Below are positions 56,211-64,000 of a stretch of DNA of 64,000 nt, piece by piece; the stretch's first letter is position 1; each line of letters starts with the position of its first letter. The translations under genes were made by a program, and so were the position numbers. The DNA is from Paragonimus skrjabini miyazakii. Taxonomy: Eukaryota; Platyhelminthes; Trematoda; Plagiorchiida; Troglotrematidae. The notes under the pieces were generated by a model that made no database searches, was not told the DNA's origin, and saw nothing but the letters and a program-made list of their open reading frames with translations. The stretch covers positions 83,703 to 147,702 of the forward strand of contig JTDE01001337.1 of assembly GCA_014338405.1 (NCBI GenBank), given 5' to 3'.

Positions 56211-56255
56211 GCACTAGAGTCGAGTTTCGCTCTCATTAGAGCTCATCAGCAGTGC
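56211..56255 (-). ncRNA. Hammerhead ribozyme, intact catalytic core (copy B)
   Basis: The minus strand reads stem I GCACTG, core CTGATGA, stem II GCTC-TAATGA-GAGC, core GAAA, short stem III CTCGAC, then TC and stem I TAGTGC. All invariant positions (CUGANGA, GAAA, U16.1 and H17) are present. Stem I pairs with five Watson-Crick pairs and one G-U. This is the type I minimal architecture known from retrotransposon hammerheads. Predicted cleavage is after the TC, before TAGTGC. Confidence 0.85.
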
Positions 56256-56319
56256 GGGGACTCGAACCACGGACATGCTGATCATGAGGCAACCGTATTT
56301 ACCACTGCGCCATTGACCT
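56256..56319 (-). promoter_or_regulatory. Pol III internal promoter (A and B boxes) of SINE copy B
   Basis: The A box fits TRGYNNARNNGG and the B box fits GGTTCGANNCC, with 32 nt between them, as in tRNA genes and tRNA-derived SINEs. The ribozyme begins directly after the head. Confidence 0.75.
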
Positions 56320-56351
56320 CACGTTAGGCACGACCGAATTATCATATGTGA

Positions 56352-56643
56352 ACGATCAATTGTGGGCGTTGTTCAACTTGAAATTAACCAAGTCCCCGAC
56401 TACTCAGATTGCAACGGCCGAGGCAGTTACCATTAGACTCTACAACCCCTGTCTGTGTGCCCAAAAACAGTTCGTGCGAGCCTTACCTCTTGAGACCCAA
56501 GCAGGCGTGAAACACTTGATACCACCGAATGCATGTCTCACGGCAGGCACGACTGATAATGCCACACATTCACCAACACTCCCACTCCTTCCTGTAGGCT
56601 GTGATCCATCCCATGTCTATGATTCTAATAGCCTACTTGACTT
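56352..56643 (+). mobile_element. SINE tail abutting a Penelope-like C-terminal fragment
   Basis: 56352-56402 matches the SINE tail in plus orientation (gatcaattgtgggcg). From 56402 the + frame reads IATAEAVTIRLYNPCLCAQK, then QFVRALPLE. This is the last conserved PLE block (ATAEAxAIRxYxPxLCxQKxFVxAL), also seen at 18440-18540. Only the 3' end is present. Confidence 0.7.
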
Positions 56644-56664
56644 GCTCTAATTTTTCATATATAA

Positions 56665-56770
56665 AACGCATGTACCCTATGTAATTGTAAAAGTCCGATG
56701 AGAATTACCGGAAAAAGCTGTTCGCATAACTGACTTCTTATGAATTCTATGGAGTCTAGAAACGTTACCG
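56665..56770 (+). repeat. Member of a three-copy unclassified repeat
   Basis: About three-quarters identical by eye to 19040-19145 over some 85 bp, sharing gatgagaattaccg, and with weaker similarity to 33675-33740. Confidence 0.45.
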
Positions 56771-56922
56771 AACTCGATAGACAGAGGAGAGTAACACGAA
56801 ACTTGTGTCTGTTCCCTCTAAACAGAACGAAGTCATTCGGAATGTTTCGCGTGCCCTGCAGCGAAGAGCCCCCTGATTCAAATTCTCTCGGTGTGGAATC
56901 AACCAACTATGGTTGCTTTTGA

Positions 56923-58845
56923 GGCCTATTGTAGATACTGTGACTTTATTTCCAACACAAATTTAGGTAGGGGACTTGAATGAGGTTCAGTTATGCAGGG
57001 TATCCGACGTATCAAGTGAATCTATTAAAGATCATGTTCTTCGCGATTCTCGTTCACCACAAGACTGGAACTGACGAATAAAGAGGTAATTCGTAAACAC
57101 CCATCTACGTGAGTTGGTATCACGAAGTTTGTCAACTGTTTCACGTGAGAAACTAAGTATTAGATAAAGCTGTTATAATCATAAAGAGAGGTGTCTGTCG
57201 TCTCAACTCACCTAATAAATACACTTTCCTCTGAAAGACGTTAGGTAGAACTAGGTTCATAGAGGCAATATGACACGCAGCCTATCCTAAGACGTTTTAC
57301 TAGTTGATCACTTCGTCCCATCTAGTGTTAGTTGTGTAAAAACACTTGAGAATTTTCGAAACAACATTACAGTTGCCATGTTTATTTTGCAGGTTACCGT
57401 AATTATGAGGTATGACTAGGCGAACAAACCGCAAAAAGTCAGATTCACATTATCTGTAGTGTCGAGGGTGTTCACGGAAACAGCTACCGTCAAACCGGGT
57501 GTATGCCTGAACAATAACCATTATACTATGACTACTTCAACACTAGTTTGGTAGACTGAGAATCATACAGAGCGAACTACATAGAGGGTAGTTATAATGT
57601 TGTATCTTATAGCGTGAGTTTTTTCTCTTTTTTGTTCCTAGACAATAACGCGCCTTTTCTCACTAGTAAACTCTCTTCTATGTATGTTGTTACATAGACC
57701 TTAGAAGTTTGCATCTCACTGATAGCTACGGTTAACTTTTGCAAAATGCACGTGTTCATTTGTTCAGACTCTCTGTTTCTCCGTCAGTCATCCATAATAT
57801 CTATGAGTGTCAGTATGTTTTATTTCTGTTCTTCAATGGCCATTATTATGGGACTTTCTTTTCATAATGCGATTTATTTTGTATTGGTCACAAAACCATT
57901 CTCGTGTCATTTTTGAGATATTTTGATAATATTTCATGGTCGCTTCATGTGACAAACGGCCATAAAGTCGTGAAAAGTTTCCCTTAATTTCCTATCCCCT
58001 TATTTACGGCTTTACAGGTGTATGTGACCCTGAATACACATTGTAATGTTCTACCCTTTACTCTCAGCATCTCTCAAGAAAGGTCACATGCTCACGGTAA
58101 AGCGCAAGATATTAACTCATTTGTTTCGGTTGCAGTTTCACCAGCATGTCAACTCAAACAATTATATAAAACATCGGTTCCATCTGGTCACAATGATCAT
58201 GAGATCATAGCGTTTATGTGAATCACCAAAGGCAAGCTAACCAAAATTTGGTCCAAAACATTATCATAAGGCAAAGTTGAACATAGTAAAACCACAACTT
58301 AGAGAAGTTTACTTGGCCACCTTTCTTGGTCGAATACATTCAAGATAATCGTTGCTATGCAATGACTAATATACACCTCATTAAACCAGTAAACGAGAAG
58401 AAGCAAGGGACTTTTGCTGGTCTAAATCAAACATCATTCACAGTTTACTGCAGCTCTCGCATTTTGATAGACTCTTCAACCGCTCGTTTTGAAAAACAAG
58501 CAATAAACAACAGTTTCGTTGTTGTCGGATTTCGTCAGTTATGCAGACCCTTTCTCTGGTCGAGATCTGAATGCCGGTCAAGATTTCAAGAGATTACCTT
58601 GTTGACCACTGTTCCAATAACCTCAAATTAGTCATGACTTATTCTATGCAATCACCAAACCACCTTCGTTTGAGTAATTCTCTGATTGTCCGATCATTTT
58701 GTGAGGTGACGCATTAACTGTCCTGAAAGTTCTAATCGATGACTTCACGACTAGGTCTTCCCTCCAAATAAAAATCACAGAAACTGTTAAAATGGTTAAT
58801 GATTATTAGGGTTTTTTTATGACGTAGCTTGAATGTTACTCAAAG
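56923..58845. other. No recognisable gene
   Basis: One exon-like stretch: acceptor ttacggctttacag| then an open + frame 58018-58221 (VYVTLNTHCNVLPFTLSISQ and on). A 101-codon frame at 58326-58631 is unassigned. I see no family in either. Confidence 0.3.
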
Positions 58846-58960
58846 TGATTACAGCCTCGCCATTCTCTATAGACTTCCAGCCGGTCCCTTCTTAAAGGAA
58901 GTACTACACTCAACTTTTGTTCTTGGTGAAGCGCTTAAGTAGTGTGTTATGATGTGTTCG
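58845..58960 (-). repeat. Decayed hammerhead-SINE fragment
   Basis: In minus orientation, CACTACTTAAGCGC stands where CACTACTGATGAGC is expected. The SINE body (ctatagacttccagccggtc on +) is recognisable. The ribozyme core is lost. Confidence 0.5.
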
Positions 58961-61900
58961 GCATAAGGTAGACCAGACTATCTGATAGGTAGCAACAATC
59001 GAGTGATTGCCCTGAACCATGCAGGTTAGAATTAAAGCAAAATGGTTCAGCTGGATCTTCTCGATAAGAAACACCCCGTAGCTAACCTTATTCCGACAGC
59101 TGTACAAGGAGGCATACTCGACTAGTAAGTTCTTCCCCGTAAGTTAGGGACGATTTCGGAGCTATTTTACGACGAGATAGAGGTACACAGCAAAAAGGAA
59201 GCCAATATTCCTTAACGCTGCTTAGGAATATTTTGGTTTCAGAATAAGAGAAAAACCTGTGAATACTGGAGGTGGGAGATTTAGGTTTGTCAGTGGCATG
59301 TGCGACTATCGCAAAAAACAAAAATGGCTGCGTTCTTGAGGTAGAATCTGTGGGTGATCACACCTGTTTGTCTCCTCCACAACGTGCAATTTCATTGTGT
59401 GCCCTCACATTTTTGTTGCCTGTAACTTAAGGAAGTTTAATACTTGAAAATATGGATTCCTGATGACCCTAGAAATCGCACGCAACTTTAAATAATAAGA
59501 AGACGTCGCGTTGGTTGCAGTAAGCAGCTCTTAATCATCAGACAAGAAGCCGAATTTATGGATGTACAACAGTATTAAAGTAATCACAGTCTGTCATGAG
59601 CTGATCGTATAGGCATATGCAAAGTAATTAGTGCAATATAGAACAAAGGACTTAGCGAATAACGGAAGGCATAACATTGAGACTGTTCATCCAATCCTGA
59701 TGTAGTATCTTCAACGCGACGTTCGATTTGGTCCTTTGTTAGATCTTCTATTGTATCAGGGTTGGGATAAACGGCGGATCGAAGAGAGTTTCACCACAGA
59801 AAGATATCGCAAACACAGAAGGCAGTTAAAGACGGCCTACGAAGGGGGCAACAGTGCTTAGAATAGATAAAGTAGCTGATAGTATGGTGTAATATCATAG
59901 TGAACTACAAACATTTAGGAAGAGGTTCAGGGATAGGCTACAAGATTCAGCATAAACCCAATCTTGGACCAACAAACTTACCCGACAAGCAGAGTGCTTA
60001 GATGCCCGACTTTTCATGTTTGGAGTCTGTCCATTTTGGAAGACACTGTCCAAATTTTTTCCAAGGTTGGTTCAGTCAAGACATTCAAAACTCTTTCTGT
60101 CGCTGCATGTGTAACGGTCAACCATTGTTACAGTACCTCTTGGACACAAACGTCGTTTCACAGGCCACTAAACATATATTTACCTGCCCGTATGATTTCA
60201 ACTGTTTGTCTGTGTTGTAATTGGATCTACGTAGGTTGACTATAGGTGTTAATAGAACATCTGTTAACAGCACGACAGATAACGACACAACGAATAAGGG
60301 CAATGAACAGCGGACGAAAAAGTATATGCAATTAACTCGGAACTTCGCAGGCAACACAACTACCCAAGGCTAATGCATAAAGAGGAGAAGAAGACTGGTC
60401 TTCAAACAGACCTCTATAGTGTCGTTCACATTTATAGGGTTTGTTGCCGATTTGTAGAAGGGTCGAGAAATGGACCAGACAAAAGTTTGGACAATAAAAC
60501 TAAGCATCAATGAGAAGCGAACCTGTAGGCGGGATACCGTATATAGTAACGAGAGGTCGAGAACGTTCGTGAAAGTCGAAGAATCACATTTCCGCGACAA
60601 TTTTGAAAGTTAATTAAAATAGTAATGTTCTATGGTTTGCAAGGCAAATGATTTTCCGGGACATAAAAACTTCCTCGGCAGCTTGCACATTCGTTCGGTC
60701 GCATTTGTCTTTACGTTATCATCATTTGTCTAAGTGTGCTACTATGATATCGGTTTGTTTACTTTCTCCTCGTCAGAAAGTGCACAATCCTATGTATTAC
60801 CGATGTAATAGCTTTTGTTTTGTATTTGTTCTAATTCCATTCTGCAGAGACAGATATAAAGGAACATTCCTTATCTTCCCTAAACAAATTCAGCAACATA
60901 TACACTCAACGGTGTTTCTAAATGAGGTCAGAGTTTGCCTGAGTTTGACAATCCTGAGCGTGTGGGACCCCTTACATCACATCCTCCGAGATGTTTCAGC
61001 TAGGAAAGAAAAAGCCTGCGGTCAGATCCACACATTCAAACATTCAAAACTAGCTGAAGACCGACCAAACGTCACAACGCTACCGTGTAAGCCTATATAC
61101 TAATTGTTACCCTTCCAGATTGATGAAGTGGCAGCCATGATATGACGAAAAGGCAAATCTTCCTCAATCCTCATATGCACCTCGGTTAATTCTATCGTGT
61201 TGCAATGAACGCGTTTGCTGTCAACTCCGAGAAAGTATCCAGTGAGAACACTCCCCAAATCAAACGATATTTTCGAATTTATCACATGTTTAACGTCGGC
61301 CGCACAATGAAAGCATCACACACTGGAATGTCGAAACACACTCTGAAATGGCTTCTGAGTGCTAAAACTGGAACCGCTAAGAGTGCCAAAACTAAACCCT
61401 TGCTCGAATCTGGCCACACAGTAAATCCTCTCACGTTTTTGTCGGACCGCATACAAACGCGTGTTAACTGTTTCCGGGGCGTTAGTTCTATAGCCTAAGA
61501 AACCAACTTTATGTATCAAGAAGCAGAAGCACCACTTTGGTATGCCAATGTACAGATGTCAATCATTAACCATGGTATTTTTTTCCAGCGCTTCATCTCT
61601 TCATTGTCGAATTCCAGTTTTTTCCTAAACTTTTCTACTGTGTTCATATTAAACTTGTCTCTATTCTATTTGTGTGTATCCAACGTGACTTGACTCAGTG
61701 CATTCTATTCACTTCATTTGCTAATCGATTAGTGTGAGCACGACATTTCAATCACCTACTCATTTGCGTGTTACCAGCCTTTATCCACTCAACCTATTTC
61801 GTTGCCCATCTCGTGCTTTAGTACAGTAAGAATAGGGAAAATTTAAACAATCAGACAAACACCCGAGTCATGTATACTAACTTGGATAAGCCCTTTGGTT

Positions 61901-63481
61901 CGGACTCCGGATTTTATATCCGAGTCCACATTTCTCAGACGACAACAACAAGGCAATAGACTTCAAACACTTCCTATCTCGCACGTTTACTATCTGAATG
62001 AAAATAAATGTTGGAAGAGTTTCTGGTAGACGTGTGCGTTGGTTAAATACTTGACCACAAATGGAAGACATATGTTACGATATGTCAACAGTTCGTTTAT
62101 TTTTATCAAACATAAACACAAAACATGCAGACCAACAGCTCTAGGCAGGGTATGGACACATACATACATACCAAGTATTATGTGATCAACACTATGGCAA
62201 CCAGATTGGTTGCTTCAACTGTTTTTGCGCGCAGCATCGGCTGGTGAGTTCTCATCAACACAGCTCCGCTGAAGACATGTAGCTTCGGTTCAGATTATGG
62301 AACAACATTTGGAGTGAGCTAAGTAAGTCAACTTGGTGACGGGTTATCATGAATAATCTAGCAATCGATGATGCGGGATTTCGAGCAACGGATTCATCTC
62401 GCAGAGTCAACATGCAAAATAGGCGCCAATCAGGGGCGCACAGTTTCTCCCTGAATTTTCACAACACGTGCTTACGTGTACAGGTGATATAAGAAATGCG
62501 TTAAAATCCAGTTTGCCTCCTCTTTTAGGACAATTTTGAGGTCTCAACAACTGCTCACCCTTCTGTCCGATTCATGTTTTGAACCACGCCAGGCTGTCCA
62601 TAACCTACGACATTTTCGTGCAGAGTATATCGCATTGCGTTTTGTACACGCCCTAGTCTAATGAATGAGCTAAACCCAATGCGCACTTTTCGGGTGTGAT
62701 AACAATCTAAACTGATTATAAAAAATTATTCAATTTCTCAAACAGCTTACATTTCGTAACTTACCATCATTTTTCGATTTATTCCAAATCTGTAATCAAA
62801 CGAATGGGAGGACCAATAATTTTCACAGTCCTATAGATCGGTTAGATCAGTCATATGTCTACTGAAATAGAAAACACTTGATTGGGACCTGAGTTGCTAG
62901 ATCATTTTGCAGTTTTGGACTATATTATTTTATGTGGTTAGCTCTAACTAGCTGCATTCAAATATGCACTTATTATTATTCAACACAAGCGCTGTTTGGA
63001 CAAATTTTCACACTTTGAACGACCTTGGGTTCCTTAGCTTATCTGTCTGGTTCGTTTGCACTATGCTTTTAAATATTTCTCTATTATGGTCCCCGCTTGA
63101 ATAAAAACGTCACCATAACAAAAGTTGTTGTAACGAGAATGTCTCTATAACGAAGGACAGCTTTTGTTTCGAAGCACCTATTTACCAGTGAATATATAAC
63201 GAATATATAACGAATGTCCTTATCAAGAATAGCTTGATCAAACCCGTACGCACTTGTGTCCAACATGATGACATGAATAGAGTTGACTGAGTTAGGTGAC
63301 AAAAGTGAGAAACAGGGCACTAAATAACTCCTTATTGCAGATCAGTTAATCAACGTGAAACTTAATAGGTAACTTTGTTTGAACGACAAAATAGGTTCAG
63401 ATGAACTGTAGACAAAGTGGTATTTACCGCGTAATTCCAAACTCAATAAACCTTGCAGACGGGAATAGCTAAGAAGTTTAC
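58961..63481. other. No gene identified
   Basis: Unassigned open stretches only. The longest is 60648-61103 (+, 151 codons). A minus stretch at 61100-61285 (LTGYFLGVDSKRVHCNTIEL and on) looks exon-like, but its splice sites are ambiguous. At 63085-63250, repeated taacgaa motifs suggest a relic of a pogo-type DNA transposon. Confidence 0.3.
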
Positions 63482-63558
63482 CTAATTGGTTGCTCTGAAG
63501 CTCTAGCTGGCGAGCCTGGTTTTTCAGTGCAGTGTTCGCAGAAGTAACAAACAAAACC
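63482..63558 (-). CDS. Possible exon with coiled-coil character
   Basis: Acceptor catgtag| and donor CAATTAG|gtaaac enclose 77 nt, reading VLFVTSANTALKNQARQLEL, then QSNQL. The heptad-like leucine and glutamine pattern suggests a coiled coil. It is phase 1 at both ends. No partner exon or family recognised. Confidence 0.3.
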
Positions 63559-64000
63559 CTACATGGATGGTTAGATGTTTGACGACTGAGGAAGTAAGCA
63601 ACAACTTATTCAAGAGTTAACGTTTACTTAAACTGTTCACCACCGGTCAATAGAAGAGTTACGAGACTTAGAAAAATAGCCTATCTGCGAGGCTATCAGA
63701 ATTTCGTCAAATGTCAAGGAATTAAAGAAAGTTCTGAGGCTTAATTTTCACTGACAAGATAGTGCATAATCCTAGGTCACTCATTGGCAAGTCTCCTTTC
63801 ACGAAACGAGGATGAATGATTATGGGATAACTGGTTGAAACTATGCTACATGACTGGTAAGTTACCAAATAAGTAGGACGACTTCACAATAATGGTCTGC
63901 TCACAAAGGAACATGCTAATTAACTGTGTGGACAGGGATGAAACTGTTGAGTGTTTCAAAATTGCACGCGACCGACAAATATATGAGGAGTAATCTGCCC

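Larger units (their letters stand above)
56160..56345 (-). repeat. tRNA-derived SINE with intact hammerhead core, copy B
   Basis: In minus orientation: a conserved leader; a tRNA-like head (56319-56256) with A box TGGCGCAGTGGT (56312-56301) and B box GGTTCGAGTCC (56268-56258), both matching pol III internal promoter consensus; the hammerhead (56255-56211); then a truncated body. This is the best preserved head in the window. Confidence 0.88.

Overview
This is an AT-rich animal nuclear window made of small exons, kilobase-scale GT-AG introns and many decayed repeats. The repeat mix is Penelope-like elements with GIY-YIG tails and a tRNA-derived SINE that carries a hammerhead ribozyme, as Schistosoma Sm-alpha does. 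That combination points to a parasitic flatworm, most likely a trematode. This assignment is inference.

The backbone of the window is one gene on the minus strand. It is a complete 11-exon soluble guanylate cyclase of the atypical invertebrate type, resembling Drosophila Gyc88E, and it runs from 52679 (start) to 15539 (stop). The joined exons keep frame throughout and encode 674 residues: H-NOX haem domain, HNOBA/PAS-like domain, coiled coil, class III cyclase domain and a Ser/Arg-rich tail. The metal-binding aspartates and guanine-recognition residues are present. The transition-state Asn and Arg are replaced by Ala and Leu, so the chain looks like an obligate heterodimer partner.

Left of the cyclase, the + strand carries the last three exons of an SLC17-family (sialin/VGLUT/phosphate) transporter at 3008-7026; its upstream exons are not recognisable here. 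Between the two genes, on the minus strand, well-spliced exons at 9685-12829 tentatively match anaphase-promoting complex subunit 4. The extreme left edge holds part of a Penelope-like reverse transcriptase.

Repeats fill the introns. The hammerhead SINE has one copy with an intact catalytic core (56211-56255) and several decayed copies. Tandem Penelope-like 3' ends lie at 17321-18602. A Ty3/gypsy remnant lacking its integrase core lies at 36610-37026. A second tRNA-derived family includes an inverted pair of tRNA-like heads at 27244-27370. Cyclase intron 1 contains a 3.2-kb Tc1/mariner-like element (47208-50446). Its right end has been replaced by a near-identical inverted copy of its left end, giving inverted repeats of about 590 bp.

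Right of the cyclase start (52680-64000) no gene could be identified. There are only a few exon-like open stretches, one SINE/Penelope cluster and unclassified sequence.
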